This document shows, piece after piece, positions 29,384 to 40,158 of a DNA stretch of 64,000 nt. Each line of letters starts with the position of its first letter. The stretch's first letter is position 1. Both the position numbers and the translations under genes were made by a program. Below the pieces are notes generated by a model. The model was not told the origin of the DNA and did no database searches. It saw only the letters and a list, made by a program, of their open reading frames with translations. This DNA comes from Gammaproteobacteria bacterium (lineage in GTDB: Bacteria > Pseudomonadota > Gammaproteobacteria > UBA1113): assembly GCA_021773305.1 (NCBI GenBank), contig JAJFKH010000030.1, positions 36,959 through 100,958 of the forward strand. The letters run 5' to 3'.

Positions 29384-31870
29384 TTAAAAAATTCTCTGTT
29401 GGATATGATAGGGTTTTTTTCCTTTTGATAAATGTGGTGCCGGTTTTATGTAGGGTTGAAAATGGGTTCTCTTAGAAGAAAGAAAAAAAGAGTGCGTTTT
29501 TGAAGAATAGTTTTTTTTAAAAATATTTTTTGATTTTTTTACAGGGCGATGTATAGCTTTAGATTTTTTTTCTTTAGGAAATGAAAGTGTTATTTGAGGT
29601 GTGTGTTTTTGATAACGCTTAAAAGCATTAGCAGTATCACAGGTAAAAGATGAAAAATTTTCAGATAGTAGAGATAATGATTTTGATAATTTCAATGGTA
29701 ATTTAAATTTATCAGCAATAGATATGCCACCACCGATGGCTAAAATGGCTTGGCAAGCAGCGGCAAAAGTGATGATAGGGAGATCGATAATGATACGTTT
29801 AGCAATTCGCAGGAGGGGGAAGAGTTTCTTATTAGGGGATGTTTTCATTTCTTTGAAAAATTGAACACTGTCTTCAATAAGTTGCATGCCATTTAGACAA
29901 AGGAACTTTGATTTTTTTAAAGGGTGTTTGACAAATTCTATAGTATGAGCGATGAAAGGTCCGATCAACTTACCTATGCCATGGGAAGCATGCCCGGCAA
30001 ACTGATTAAAACTATTCCAATTAAATATACCAATGGATATAAGTGGTGCTGTATAAATTAAAGATTTACTAACAATTTCACTGATACTTAAAGATAGCCC
30101 TAAAAATGTTCTCATTAATGCAGCCAATTCCATTTGATAGGTGCCTAACGTTGCAATCATTGCAAATGTAAACATGGCTGAAAAAGTGAGGAAGAAAATA
30201 CCATGCAAAACAATAGTAGAGACTAATTTACAGCGATGATGAAATAATTGAGATGTAATCTCATTTTCAAGCATAAAATTTATAGGATTTACAATTTTTT
30301 GCGGCGTCCATGTATCTTGAATCATGGCTTTGATTGTGTGAAAAACGGATCCTTTTGTAAAAACAGCATTTTTAGCGGCAATAAATTTATCACAAGCTTT
30401 TCTACAAAAAGTTATCATTGAGTGATACATAAGTCCAGTATAACTAACAATAGAGGTTGCTGTAATGATTAATGTGATCCCAAAGGTTAATGAGGCAGGA
30501 AAAATTGGAATAGCAAATAAAAATCCTGCTCCAATCATACTTACAGTGACGGCCATCGATGCGGAGATTGCTAGTGTTGCTAAGCAAAACAACTTCCCAA
30601 GTTTAGAGTTAAATCCATAAGTGACTTTTTTCTTTACAAATAACCGTTGAAAAATATCATTTAACACAGGACCAAATAAATAGGATGAAGTATAAAATAT
30701 TGCAAACCCAAGAAAGGGGATCAGGAGAGGGTTTGTACCAAAAATAAAAAGCTCAAACATCGATACAATTGCAATGCCAATACTCGTAAATATAGTAAAA
30801 AAGAAATTTGCTATGTGGATTAATTGCTTTTTTTTTCGACGTATTTCGCGATTAATATAATCATTTTTCCTTTGGATTACGGTGTAGCGAATATATTCTT
30901 TTTGTTGTAAATCCTGAGTTAATTGTCTTTTGCTAAGCTTGCTGCGGGACCATGTATTGATCTCATTTTTGAAGTTTTTTATGAGTCCATCTTTCCTTTT
31001 CTCATTTATTTTTAATGCCTCAGCGCTTTCATTTTGGATAAACATCAAGGACCGAATCAATTCTTCCGAAAATTGATCGATGTTTTTATATGGATCTTTT
31101 GGGGATTGACTTTTAAAGTATAAGTTAAATATTTTTTTTAAATGAGCCTGGTCACTAATATTGCTAAATAGTTTTAGCAATTGTAATGTTTGAAAATCAT
31201 ATTTTGAATTTTTAAATTTTATAGGATGGATTAAGCCATAAAAATTTAAAGTATATGGTTTGTGAATGAAGTTATAAAATGTCACCCTTATTTTTTTATA
31301 ATTCTCCATATGATGTTTGAATATTTTATCGTTAATAAAAGTTTCTGTGTTTTTTGACGGTTCTAGCATCAGGCTTTCCATTGAAAGTTTTTCAGAGTTT
31401 CTTTTTGTTAACAGCCTATTCCAAATGAGTTTTAATTCATTTTTTTGTTGTTCTGATTGCCTTCGAAATATAGCTGTACGATATTCTTTTATGATTTTTT
31501 TTTCGAGCTTTAAAGTTAGTTTAGATTCAAATTTGTTTTTGCAAGGGATTAAGTCTCTTTTCATTAAGATAAATCGTAATAAAAGTTGTTGTAAATTGGG
31601 AAAGAAATGTAGTAGGTTAAATATAGCTTTAATAATAAAATTAAATTTAAATAATTTTATTTGAGCGTATATTATTTTATTTTTATAGGAGCGTAAATTG
31701 GACAGCTTAATATGCTGCTGAAATTCAAGGGCTACCTTTTTTTTAATTTGTAGGGGATCCACATTGTTTTGATGATTTTTTAAACGTTTAGCAAGATCAT
31801 CATAGAGATCTCGTGGATCTTTATCAAAACTATCGATTGCTTTTTGTAATTTTTTTTGAAATGTAGCCAT
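29384..31870 (-). CDS. Large multi-spanning membrane protein, paralog 1 (unknown family)
   Basis: An 828-residue protein I do not recognise, homologous to the neighbour at 31928-35698 and to 40187-42727. Layout: a basic, helical, soluble N-terminal part to about residue 345; a first membrane block (about 350-500) with four hydrophobic segments; a second block (about 550-640); a KHPLKKSK segment (compare VHPRRTFKD and FHPQRSIKN in the paralogs); a further hydrophobic pair near 705-740; then S-F-T-C-D-T; then a strongly basic, Ser-rich tail of about 75 residues. The N-terminal NLYFK... and YKNIDQFSEELIRSLM stretch aligns with the others. It lies 57 bases downstream of the 1256-residue paralog. 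A host-directed role is plausible but unproven. Confidence 0.75.
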   Translation of the reverse strand: MATFQKKLQKAIDSFDKDPRDLYDDLAKRLKNHQNNVDPLQIKKKVALEFQQHIKLSNLRSYKNKIIYAQIKLFKFNFIIKAIFNLLHFFPNLQQLLLRFILMKRDLIPCKNKFESKLTLKLEKKIIKEYRTAIFRRQSEQQKNELKLIWNRLLTKRNSEKLSMESLMLEPSKNTETFINDKIFKHHMENYKKIRVTFYNFIHKPYTLNFYGLIHPIKFKNSKYDFQTLQLLKLFSNISDQAHLKKIFNLYFKSQSPKDPYKNIDQFSEELIRSLMFIQNESAEALKINEKRKDGLIKNFKNEINTWSRSKLSKRQLTQDLQQKEYIRYTVIQRKNDYINREIRRKKKQLIHIANFFFTIFTSIGIAIVSMFELFIFGTNPLLIPFLGFAIFYTSSYLFGPVLNDIFQRLFVKKKVTYGFNSKLGKLFCLATLAISASMAVTVSMIGAGFLFAIPIFPASLTFGITLIITATSIVSYTGLMYHSMITFCRKACDKFIAAKNAVFTKGSVFHTIKAMIQDTWTPQKIVNPINFMLENEITSQLFHHRCKLVSTIVLHGIFFLTFSAMFTFAMIATLGTYQMELAALMRTFLGLSLSISEIVSKSLIYTAPLISIGIFNWNSFNQFAGHASHGIGKLIGPFIAHTIEFVKHPLKKSKFLCLNGMQLIEDSVQFFKEMKTSPNKKLFPLLRIAKRIIIDLPIITFAAACQAILAIGGGISIADKFKLPLKLSKSLSLLSENFSSFTCDTANAFKRYQKHTPQITLSFPKEKKSKAIHRPVKKSKNIFKKNYSSKTHSFFLSSKRTHFQPYIKPAPHLSKGKKPYHIQQRIF

Positions 31871-31886
31871 TGCCTTTATAACCGTA

Positions 31887-31913
31887 AACCCTAGTATTAT
31901 CTATACTAGGGTT
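31887..31913. repeat. Perfect 11-bp hairpin between two paralogs
   Basis: AACCCTAGTAT and ATACTAGGGTT flank a TATCT loop in the 57-base gap between the 1256-residue gene and the 828-residue gene. On the minus strand it is followed by only three T, so it is a weak terminator candidate or a processing/operator site that could reduce expression of the downstream gene. Confidence 0.55.
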
Positions 31914-31927
31914 CAATGGTAAAATAA

Positions 31928-34900
31928 TTAAAATGCACCTATGGGTGGAACCATTGGATTTGCCAGATCAAAAGGTCTATCTGAGCTATACCCACAATGC
32001 CGGAATGAACCCGAGCTGTCATTACCCATGGACTGAAAGAATGCTTGCTGTTGTCTAAATTGTCGGGGCTTCCCTATTCTGATTGGAATTCCATTGATTT
32101 TTGGCTTATCTGGAGCATCTGGATTACCTCCTCCGCCTAGGTTTGGATCTCTTGGAGGTGGGTTAGGGTTATGCCTGCCGCGTGGATAATTTTCTCTTCC
32201 TGGCGCTACATCAGGACGATTTTTTTGGGTATGTATATGATTATCAGAGCAGTTTGGGGTACGACTTCTGATGGGAGGTAAGACACCAGTGATTGTATTA
32301 CAGCTAACAGATGCTGTGAGCACCGTGGAAAATGAGAGTGCTTTTTTTGCAGGTGTGGTCGCACCGCCCAATGATAAAGCAGCAAATCCTGATGCGTTAG
32401 CTAATAAAAGAACCGTATGCCACAAGGTATCGACAAATATAAACTGCAATAGGGGCAGCACGTATTTTCGCGGATTATCTTTGGCATTAATAAAGGCAGC
32501 AGCTCCCTGCTTCTTGAACGTTTTTGCCTGTTCAATGCTATCTTTGAAGGTTCTTCGAGGATGGACAATCGTATTGACTATGCCCTTACCGATATTTTTA
32601 ACGGTGTCTTTAATGGCAAATACCAAATGGGCAACAGCATTAGATGCTTGCTTATTTGCCCAAGCAAAAAATGACATTTCATTGAGAAGATTAAATGCTC
32701 CATCCACAACACCGCAAAACCCAAAAACAAGCACTGCACTAACAACTTCTGCAACAGGTTTATAAAGCCCTAACCATGTATGCAAAAAATCTACGAACTG
32801 AGGCTGCCAACCCAGTAGTGTGAATATGGTGCCAAAAGCAAGCATTGCACATGCTGTGGTCATAAAGAAGGGCATGAATATTTTTCCAATAACAAACCCT
32901 GCGCGTTTGACATTTTCCTTGCGGGCAACATTTTTTTTGATTTTTAATTTTGCAGCTTCGCTAAGCTCTTTCCCGCCCTGAGCTTCTTCTTTGTCTTTGA
33001 TCATATGATAAGCTTTAACATTATGGTTTAACGCAACTTTTTGATTCTGTTTTTGCGTAGCATCTTGGCGGCGTTGTTCAATTTCTTCCGTGCTTAACTT
33101 TGCTTCTCCAGCCTTTTTTCTCTGGGCAATAATTTTTTCAATTTTTCCATCAACCTTTTCAGCAGTGGTATTGTAATCAAAATCAAGAGGGTTCTTCCAA
33201 TAGCGAACGAAGTGAACTCCCAGTTGCTTGAAGCTGGGTTGCTCAAGTCGAGCCAGCTTCCTTTTTAAATCTCGCACCTCTTTCAGAGCAGTCTGTCTTG
33301 TTGCATTTTCCCGGGCATTATTCAGTCTTTTTTGTGCTTCCTTCAGCATTTTTCGGGTCTTTTTGAGCTTTCCATTAAGTACTTTGTTCGAATAATCATT
33401 TTTTGGCGTTAGCTGATTCAGTACTGTATAAACCGATGCTTTGAGTAAGCCTGCAATAGGACTATAGAGGTATTTTTTGATGGCTCCTTTTGATTCGCTC
33501 ATCTCTCTATTAGAAAATATTTTAGCGTTTTTAATGGCACCCACTGCAAAATTGGCAAACTTTTTTGATACACTTGCAAAGGCCACATACATAACCCCTA
33601 AAAAGCCGAGAAAAGAAGTGACGCCAAGATAAGTTCCAACTGTCAAGGCAATAGCAAAGGGAAAGGCAGGGATCCCCATTACGGCAACAAAAGTAAGCCC
33701 TCCCATCACTGCTGACATGCCGGCAGCCATTGCAAAAACGGCAATCATGGCTCCTTTTCCTTTGAAGGATTTAGCACCATTGAACCAATCTGCCTTAATA
33801 AACAGTTGAACAAGGGTATCTAAGGTATCTTTATAAAACAACTTTTTATTAAGTATAACTGTGGTCAGAGCAACCATAACGGCCAAAACTGGATTGAGAC
33901 CTAACAGGGTGATGAGCGCAAAAAAACCTAGCACTCCCTGGCCAATAGCAATACTTAAGGCAGTAACCTGTGCAAGAAGTTTAGCTATCGCTTTTTTCCT
34001 TCTGAAGCTAAATTCCTTATAGCCCATAGGCTTTGCTTCAACGCTAGCGAGACAATAGTCATCTCCTGTGGTTTTATGTTTTTTGTCTAAGGTAAGAAGT
34101 TCATGGTGTTTATGAAACTTAGTGATATCGTCAAAATTATCTTGAAAAAATGAGGTCATTATTTTTTTATATTTCTGCTTTTCTTTGGGTTCTCCCTGGT
34201 CTATTTTATTTTTAATTTCGTTAAATATAAATTCACTATGTAATTTAACATATTCATTTTTAGAAAAATCAAGTATTTGCTTGATTGAAAGTTTGTACTT
34301 ATAGAGGTTGCTTAATGAAGTGTAAATTTTCTCTAAGGATTCTAACTCACTCTTAGGAGGTGCTTCTGGCATATTCTTGAGCCTCAACAAGAGTTCTTCA
34401 TATTCATTTTTAGCAGCAATCTTTGCAGCTTTAAGTATATCTACTTCGCTTTTTTTATTTTTAAATGTAAATCTTTGATTTGCTTTGATTTTTTTAAGAT
34501 GTTTCTGGATGCTTTCTTCTATAAAGGAAGATTTGCAAGCTTCTAATAAGGTAATACTTTTGTTGATATATTGACTTGCTTGAAAATTATTTGCTATTTT
34601 TAAGCTTAGATTATTTTTTCTCGTGAATCGATTAGCATCTATTTTTAAAGCTCTGATAAGTGCTACTTTTTTTTGGGTATTGGTAATACCGTAGGGTTTT
34701 AGATTTTTTTCCTGTAATTCTAAGATATTAGCGTGGACAGATGCTAAGAAGCCATCTAGCATCGCTTTTGGATCTTCGGGGACATTATTTCCCACGTTAA
34801 AATAAGCATCAAAATAATCGGAAATGATTTTTTTGCCACCTAGATAGTTAAGCTTTTCGATGAGATCTAAAGTCACTGAATCTAGCTTTCCATGATATAG

Positions 34901-35698
34901 AGGAAGCTTGCTAAGCAGCTTATGAGCGATTATCGCTCCAGGGTTATTTAGGTAAGTAAGTATTGTGTTTTTGATGATTTTAAATCGAGTTTCATAGTAT
35001 GTTTCTGTTTTTTTTCTATGATCTGTGACGATGGTGTATAGCCCCGGGTTAATAATATCTTTATCAAGCAGTGGCATTTTATTAAGGTTTTGATAGCGAT
35101 GCAGATGGTATATTACTTCATAACACTGCCGTTTTACCTGTTTATTTTGTTCTGTGTCTTTTTGGCGTTTGCTAAGAGATCCTAAACGAATTTCTAGCTT
35201 TTTCAAGGTTGACTTTACGTGAGATGTATGGTCATTGTAGCCGAGAATTAAAAAATCTTTTTCTTTTAATTTTTCTTTTAAAAAGCTGATTTCAGATCCA
35301 GTCACCTTTGCACGCTTATAACCAATATTATTTTTTTCTAACCTCAGTATGTCAAAAGCAAGTTCATCAGCAATATCGTGTTTTGCTTTGCTATTTTTGC
35401 AAATCTTCAGTTCAATAAAAAGCGCGTGAGCTAGGCTGCGATATAAATCAGAGATTGCAGTTGGATCAACTAAGTCTTCATCCTGGTGGTCTTCTAATTG
35501 ACCAGCATTGAATTGGCTATGAATAAATTGTGTATGGAGGTGAGTGTGATGGCGCTCATGATTTTGTTTTTGCGCTTTTCTAAGGCTTTTAGGTTTATCT
35601 GGATGCTTGGCTGGAGCATTGAGCTCAAAGCCGTCGGATAATTCAACAGCATTTTTCACCTTAAATTTAACGTATTTGTAAGCTATTACTTGAGCCAT
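31928..35698 (-). CDS. Large multi-spanning membrane protein, paralog 2 (unknown family)
   Basis: A 1256-residue protein of unknown function, longest of the three paralogs. A His-rich, charged N-terminus precedes a helical soluble region to about 595, containing the shared NLKPYGITNTQKKVALIRALK segment. The first membrane block (about 600-745) has four to five spans. A charged coiled-coil insertion of about 200 residues (roughly 790-985), absent from the paralogs, separates it from the second block (about 990-1070). VHPRRTFKD follows, then a hydrophobic pair, S-V-S-C-N-T, and a Pro/Gly/Asn-rich hydrophilic tail of about 110 residues. GAAGGAAA precedes the ATG. It diverges from gyrA. Confidence 0.78.
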   Translation of the reverse strand: MAQVIAYKYVKFKVKNAVELSDGFELNAPAKHPDKPKSLRKAQKQNHERHHTHLHTQFIHSQFNAGQLEDHQDEDLVDPTAISDLYRSLAHALFIELKICKNSKAKHDIADELAFDILRLEKNNIGYKRAKVTGSEISFLKEKLKEKDFLILGYNDHTSHVKSTLKKLEIRLGSLSKRQKDTEQNKQVKRQCYEVIYHLHRYQNLNKMPLLDKDIINPGLYTIVTDHRKKTETYYETRFKIIKNTILTYLNNPGAIIAHKLLSKLPLYHGKLDSVTLDLIEKLNYLGGKKIISDYFDAYFNVGNNVPEDPKAMLDGFLASVHANILELQEKNLKPYGITNTQKKVALIRALKIDANRFTRKNNLSLKIANNFQASQYINKSITLLEACKSSFIEESIQKHLKKIKANQRFTFKNKKSEVDILKAAKIAAKNEYEELLLRLKNMPEAPPKSELESLEKIYTSLSNLYKYKLSIKQILDFSKNEYVKLHSEFIFNEIKNKIDQGEPKEKQKYKKIMTSFFQDNFDDITKFHKHHELLTLDKKHKTTGDDYCLASVEAKPMGYKEFSFRRKKAIAKLLAQVTALSIAIGQGVLGFFALITLLGLNPVLAVMVALTTVILNKKLFYKDTLDTLVQLFIKADWFNGAKSFKGKGAMIAVFAMAAGMSAVMGGLTFVAVMGIPAFPFAIALTVGTYLGVTSFLGFLGVMYVAFASVSKKFANFAVGAIKNAKIFSNREMSESKGAIKKYLYSPIAGLLKASVYTVLNQLTPKNDYSNKVLNGKLKKTRKMLKEAQKRLNNARENATRQTALKEVRDLKRKLARLEQPSFKQLGVHFVRYWKNPLDFDYNTTAEKVDGKIEKIIAQRKKAGEAKLSTEEIEQRRQDATQKQNQKVALNHNVKAYHMIKDKEEAQGGKELSEAAKLKIKKNVARKENVKRAGFVIGKIFMPFFMTTACAMLAFGTIFTLLGWQPQFVDFLHTWLGLYKPVAEVVSAVLVFGFCGVVDGAFNLLNEMSFFAWANKQASNAVAHLVFAIKDTVKNIGKGIVNTIVHPRRTFKDSIEQAKTFKKQGAAAFINAKDNPRKYVLPLLQFIFVDTLWHTVLLLANASGFAALSLGGATTPAKKALSFSTVLTASVSCNTITGVLPPIRSRTPNCSDNHIHTQKNRPDVAPGRENYPRGRHNPNPPPRDPNLGGGGNPDAPDKPKINGIPIRIGKPRQFRQQQAFFQSMGNDSSGSFRHCGYSSDRPFDLANPMVPPIGAF

Positions 35699-35870
35699 GG
35701 CACTGTTTCCTTCTTTTGATTCTTAAGCTATTCTTATTTCCCACCCTAGCACAAATTTAAATCAGTGGGAATACTTTTTTTTTGGAATTTTATTGCATTG
35801 GTGTAAAGGTGATATTTGTGGCTAAAAAAAACACAAAAAGGCAAATGATAAACATCACAATGATCTATGG

Positions 35871-35876
35871 TATAAT
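35871..35876 (+). promoter_or_regulatory. Extended -10 element upstream of gyrA
   Basis: A perfect TATAAT preceded by TGG gives an extended -10 (TGnTATAAT). It lies 50 bases before the gyrA ATG; no convincing -35 is seen, which is usual for extended -10 promoters. Confidence 0.5.
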
Positions 35877-35925
35877 GGTAAGTTGTGTTGTTTATAATTT
35901 GTTCAAAACGGAGTCTTTTTAGGCC

Positions 35926-38469
35926 ATGGCAGAGTTAGTGAGTAGGGTAACGCCGGTAACCATTGAAGAAGAGCTAAAGCAGTCTTATCTTGATTATGCG
36001 ATGAGTGTTATCGTTGGACGAGCGCTTCCAGATGTCAGAGATGGGTTAAAACCTGTACATCGTAGAGTGCTCTATGCAATGAGTGAACTGAATAATGACT
36101 GGAACAAGTCCTATAAAAAATCAGCGAGGATTGTGGGTGATGTCATTGGTAAATACCATCCCCATGGTGATACAGCTGTCTACGATACCATTGTACGTTT
36201 AGCGCAACCTTTTTCCATGCGATATCCCTTAGTTGATGGCCAAGGGAACTTTGGCTCTATTGACGGTGATATGGCGGCGGCCATGCGATATACAGAAATA
36301 CGTATGTCGAAAATTGCGCATATGTTATTGGAAGATCTGGATAAAGGTACCGTAGATTTTGTACCTAATTATGATGGCAATGAGATGGCTCCCTCGGTAT
36401 TGCCTACACGGATCCCGACTTTGTTAGTGAATGGCTCTTCAGGAATTGCAGTGGGTATGGCCACGAACATTCCACCCCATAACTTAAATAATGTCATTGA
36501 TGCATCTTTAGCATTACTTCAAGCTCCGGAACTCACCATAGAAGATTTAATGGAGCATATTCCAGGCCCTGATTTTCCTACGGCAGCTATTATTAATGGC
36601 AGGGCAGGGATCATTCAAGCTTACCGTACGGGTCGAGGGCGAATTTATGTTCGTGCGAGAACCCATATTGAAGATGATGATAAATCGAGTAAGCAAAGTA
36701 TCATTGTGACAGAGCTTCCCTACCAAGTGAACAAAGCCCGATTAATTGAAAAAATTGCAGAACTTGTCAAAAATAAAAAAATTGAAGGCATTACAGGTCT
36801 TCGAGATGAGTCAGACAAAGATGGTTTGCGTGTTGTTGTAGAGTTAAGACGGGGTGAGATTGCGGAAGTGATCCTCAATAACCTTTATGCTCATACTCAA
36901 CTACAAACGGTTTTTGGTATTAATATGGTAGCGCTGGCAAATGGTCAGCCTCGAACATTAAATTTAAAACAAATTTTAGAAGCCTTTTTGCAACATCGAC
37001 GAGAAGTTGTAACGCGAAGAACACTTTATAACTTAGCAAAAGCAAAGGAGAGAGCGCATACATTAGAGGGTTTAGGGATTGCTTTAGCTAATATTGAAGA
37101 AATCATAGCTTTAATCAAAGCTGCGCCTAACCCAGCGATTGCTAAGGAGCAATTGTTGGAAAAAAATTGGCAACCAGGTCTTGTAAAAGCCATGTTATCA
37201 GTCACAGATGACCCTTTAATTTCACGTCCTGATAATTTAGAGTCCTACTATGGTTTTAAAGATGATGGCTATCGATTATCTCCGGCTCAAGCCCAGGCAA
37301 TTCTTGATTTAAGACTACATCGATTGACCGGCTTAGAACAGGAAAAAATCCATAGCGAATATAAAAAACTGCTGGATCAAATTCGAGACTATTTAGATAT
37401 TCTGAGTTCTCCCGATCGATTACGTTATCTTATTCAAAAAGAGCTAGAAGAAGTCAAAGAGCAATTTGGCGATGAACGACGCACAGAGATCATGTCTTCT
37501 CAGCAAGATTTGACCGTGGAAGATTTGATTACGGAAGAAGATGTGGTTGTGACCTTATCTCACCAAGGCTATGTGAAGTATCAAGCGTTAGATGTTTATC
37601 AGGCACAACGTCGAGGCGGCAAAGGTAAATCGGCAACGAATATTAAAGAAGAAGATTTTATTGAAAAACTCTTAGTGGCAAATACCCATGATACGATTTT
37701 GTGCTTTTCGAGTACGGGTAAAGTTTATTGGATGAAGGTCTATCAGTTGCCTTTGGCAAGCCGCCAATCTCGCGGACGCCCAATTAATAATATTTTGCCT
37801 CTGGATGAAAATGAGCAAATTCAATCGATTTTGCCGGTTCGAGAATATGAAGATGATAAATTTATCTTTTTTGCAACAGCCAATGGCACTGTTAAAAAAG
37901 TGAATTTATCATTGTTCTCACGTCCAAGGGCGAACGGCATTATTGCAATTGATATCGATGATGATAATAAACTCGTGGATGTTGCACTGACAGATGGTCA
38001 GCAAGACGTTATGTTATTTAGCAATGCAGGAAAAGTCACTCGCTTTAATGAAGGTGATGTTCGAGCCATGGGACGAACTGCTCGGGGTGTTCGAGGCATG
38101 AAGCTGAGCGATACTCAAGAAGTGATTTCTTTAATTATTGCTGAAACTGCGGGTATGATTCTAACTGTCACTGAAAATGGTTATGGAAAACGGACTGCCA
38201 TTGATGAGCACCGGGTTGCTGGTCGTGGCGGGCAGGGTGTGATTGCTATTCAAGTGAGTGAACGTAATGGTGCCGTGGTTGGTGCATGTCAGGTTAATGA
38301 AAATGATGAAGTTATGTTGATTAGTGACCGTGGCACATTGGTTCGTACGCGAGTGGAAGAAATTTCTGTTGTAGGGCGAAATACTCAGGGCGTTCGACTT
38401 ATTCGTGTATCGGATGGAGAAAATCTTGTTGGGATCCAGCCCATTGCTGAGATTGAGGAGGAGGCGTAA
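35926..38469 (+). CDS. gyrA: DNA gyrase subunit A
   Basis: GyrA carries the DNA-breaking half of gyrase, which introduces negative supercoils. The catalytic Tyr122 lies in AAMRYTE, and the quinolone-resistance region reads [10 protein letters not shown] with Thr83 and Asp87. Thr83, where E. coli has Ser83, is also the wild-type residue of Legionella pneumophila. The C-terminal beta-pinwheel contains the GyrA box QRRGGKG near residue 563. The length of 847 residues is normal. An extended -10 promoter lies upstream. fabV follows directly. Confidence 0.98.
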   Translation: MAELVSRVTPVTIEEELKQSYLDYAMSVIVGRALPDVRDGLKPVHRRVLYAMSELNNDWNKSYKKSARIVGDVIGKYHPHGDTAVYDTIVRLAQPFSMRYPLVDGQGNFGSIDGDMAAAMRYTEIRMSKIAHMLLEDLDKGTVDFVPNYDGNEMAPSVLPTRIPTLLVNGSSGIAVGMATNIPPHNLNNVIDASLALLQAPELTIEDLMEHIPGPDFPTAAIINGRAGIIQAYRTGRGRIYVRARTHIEDDDKSSKQSIIVTELPYQVNKARLIEKIAELVKNKKIEGITGLRDESDKDGLRVVVELRRGEIAEVILNNLYAHTQLQTVFGINMVALANGQPRTLNLKQILEAFLQHRREVVTRRTLYNLAKAKERAHTLEGLGIALANIEEIIALIKAAPNPAIAKEQLLEKNWQPGLVKAMLSVTDDPLISRPDNLESYYGFKDDGYRLSPAQAQAILDLRLHRLTGLEQEKIHSEYKKLLDQIRDYLDILSSPDRLRYLIQKELEEVKEQFGDERRTEIMSSQQDLTVEDLITEEDVVVTLSHQGYVKYQALDVYQAQRRGGKGKSATNIKEEDFIEKLLVANTHDTILCFSSTGKVYWMKVYQLPLASRQSRGRPINNILPLDENEQIQSILPVREYEDDKFIFFATANGTVKKVNLSLFSRPRANGIIAIDIDDDNKLVDVALTDGQQDVMLFSNAGKVTRFNEGDVRAMGRTARGVRGMKLSDTQEVISLIIAETAGMILTVTENGYGKRTAIDEHRVAGRGGQGVIAIQVSERNGAVVGACQVNENDEVMLISDRGTLVRTRVEEISVVGRNTQGVRLIRVSDGENLVGIQPIAEIEEEA

Positions 38470-39672
38470 ATGATGATCGAGCCTAAAATTAGGGGGTTTA
38501 TCTGTACCACAGCACATCCTGAAGGCTGTAGCGCTCATGTGGAGTCACAAATAAACGCTATTTCACAACAGAGCAATATTCAAGGATGTAAAAGTGCATT
38601 AATTATTGGATCATCAACAGGATACGGTCTAGCCTCCCGTATAATGGCTCTTGAGTGCAATGCAGCGACAATAGGTGTTTGTTTTGAAAAACCTGCTAGC
38701 GGTAAGCGTACGGCTTCCGCAGGTTGGTATAATACTGCGGCATTCGAAAAATTTTCCAATGATAGGGGGATTTATGCTGGCACTATTAACGGAGATGCTT
38801 TTTCTAGTGAAATTAAAGCGCAAACCATTGAGTTGATTAAAGACAAAATGGGAACGGTAGATTGCGTTATTTATAGCCTTGCTTCACCTAAACGGGTTGA
38901 TCCGCTGACAGGAGAAACCTATAGTTCATCGCTGAAAACCACAGGCGATAATTTTAAATCATTTACTGTGGATCCTATCAAAGAGATATTATCAACTGTT
39001 GAAGTTACACCCGCAAGTGAAGAGGAAATTGCTGAAACTGTCAAAGTGATGGGAGGGGAAGATTGGAAGCTGTGGATGGATGCATTGCGAGAAGCCGGTG
39101 TGCTTGCGCCAGATGCAATATCCCTTGCTTATTCCTATGTAGGGCCAACCTTAACCTATCCAATTTATCGTGAAGGCACCATTGGTTATGCAAAAAAAGA
39201 TTTAGAAAAAACAGCAAAACTTATTACCCAAGATTTAGCTGAGTTGGGTGGAAAAGCCTATGTCTCTGTGAACAAAGCAGTTGTCACCCAGGCAAGTTCT
39301 GCAATCCCTGTGGTGCCACTTTACATGTCGATTTTATTTAAAGTGATGAAAGAAAAAAATCTTCATGAAGATTGTATTGAGCAAATTTATCGGTTATTCA
39401 CAGAAAAACTCTATGGTAAAGATGGGGTTGTAACGGATGAGAATGATCTGATACGGCTTGATGACTGGGAAATGCGTGAGGATGTTCAAGCAGAAGTTAC
39501 TGAAATATGGAATAGCATCAGTGAAGATAATTTTCAAGAGTTAGTTGATTTGCAATGCTACCAAGATAGATTTTATCAATTGTTTGGTTTTCATCTCGAT
39601 GGCATTGATTACACTAAAGAGGTTGATCCTCATGTGGCAATTCCCTCAATTAAATTGTGCGAAACGACATAA
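38470..39672 (+). CDS. fabV: Trans-2-enoyl-CoA/enoyl-ACP reductase FabV
   Basis: FabV catalyses the NADH-dependent last step of fatty-acid elongation and is a triclosan-tolerant alternative to FabI. The 400-residue protein begins with IEPKIRGFICTTAHPEGC, has the nucleotide-binding region KSALIIGSSTGYGLASRI, CVIYSLASPKRVDP, and the active-site region SYVGPTLTYPIYREGTIGYAKKDLEKTA containing the Tyr-x8-Lys typical of the TER family. It starts one base after the gyrA stop codon, and its 3' end overlaps the ychJ-like gene by 16 bases. Confidence 0.96.
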   Translation: MMIEPKIRGFICTTAHPEGCSAHVESQINAISQQSNIQGCKSALIIGSSTGYGLASRIMALECNAATIGVCFEKPASGKRTASAGWYNTAAFEKFSNDRGIYAGTINGDAFSSEIKAQTIELIKDKMGTVDCVIYSLASPKRVDPLTGETYSSSLKTTGDNFKSFTVDPIKEILSTVEVTPASEEEIAETVKVMGGEDWKLWMDALREAGVLAPDAISLAYSYVGPTLTYPIYREGTIGYAKKDLEKTAKLITQDLAELGGKAYVSVNKAVVTQASSAIPVVPLYMSILFKVMKEKNLHEDCIEQIYRLFTEKLYGKDGVVTDENDLIRLDDWEMREDVQAEVTEIWNSISEDNFQELVDLQCYQDRFYQLFGFHLDGIDYTKEVDPHVAIPSIKLCETT

Positions 39673-40118
39673 CACAGTGTCCTTGCAACGCTAATAAAAT
39701 ATTTAAGAATTGCTGTGGGCGTTATATTTTTCTAGGAAAGACAGCGTCCACAGCGGAAGCACTCATGCGATCTCGCTATAGTGCATATGCCTTAGGTGAA
39801 ATTGATTATATACAAAAAACCATGAGCGGTATTGACTTTAATCCAATTGAAGCTAAAGCATGGGCGATAAAAGCCTATTGGCAAAAACTTATTGTCGTCA
39901 ATGCTATTGAAGAAAATCAAACAATGGCTTCTGTGGAGTTTATGGCATTTTATATGCTTAATGGTAAGCAAGAGATTATCCATGAAAAAAGTGATTTTCA
40001 CAGATCAAATGGCCAATGGCTTTATATTAGTGGGGTACAACCTCAATTGCAGCGTAATGCTGCTTGTCCTTGCGGAAGCGGCATGAAAGTAAAAAAATGT
40101 TGTGGGAACTATTTGTAA
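39657..40118 (+). CDS. ychJ: YchJ/UPF0225 family protein with two SEC-C motifs
   Basis: A 153-residue protein of the YchJ family. A Cys-rich SEC-C zinc motif occurs at each end: CPCNANKIFKNCC near residue 8 and CPCGSGMKVKKCC near residue 139. The central NTF2-like domain has RSRYSAYALGEIDYI and VEFMAFYMLNGKQEIIHEKSDF. The molecular function is unknown; SEC-C motifs bind zinc and sometimes nucleic acid or SecB. The start is a GTG inside the 3' end of fabV, giving coupled translation. Confidence 0.9.
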   Translation: MRNDITQCPCNANKIFKNCCGRYIFLGKTASTAEALMRSRYSAYALGEIDYIQKTMSGIDFNPIEAKAWAIKAYWQKLIVVNAIEENQTMASVEFMAFYMLNGKQEIIHEKSDFHRSNGQWLYISGVQPQLQRNAACPCGSGMKVKKCCGNYL

Positions 40119-40129
40119 AAAAATAATTA

Positions 40130-40158
40130 TTGACATATTTTGCAAAATTTAGCACAAT
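40130..40158 (+). promoter_or_regulatory. Sigma-70-type promoter of paralog 3
   Basis: A perfect TTGACA (40130-40135) and CACAAT (40153-40158) are separated by 17 bases. The predicted transcription start near 40165 lies about 22 bases before the ATG. The strong -35 and ideal spacing suggest independent transcription of the membrane-protein gene. Confidence 0.65.

Noticed and set aside
32271..32765. 164-codon plus-strand ORF inside the 1256-residue gene
   Set aside because: Antisense shadow; the minus-strand frame is continuous and aligns with two paralogs.
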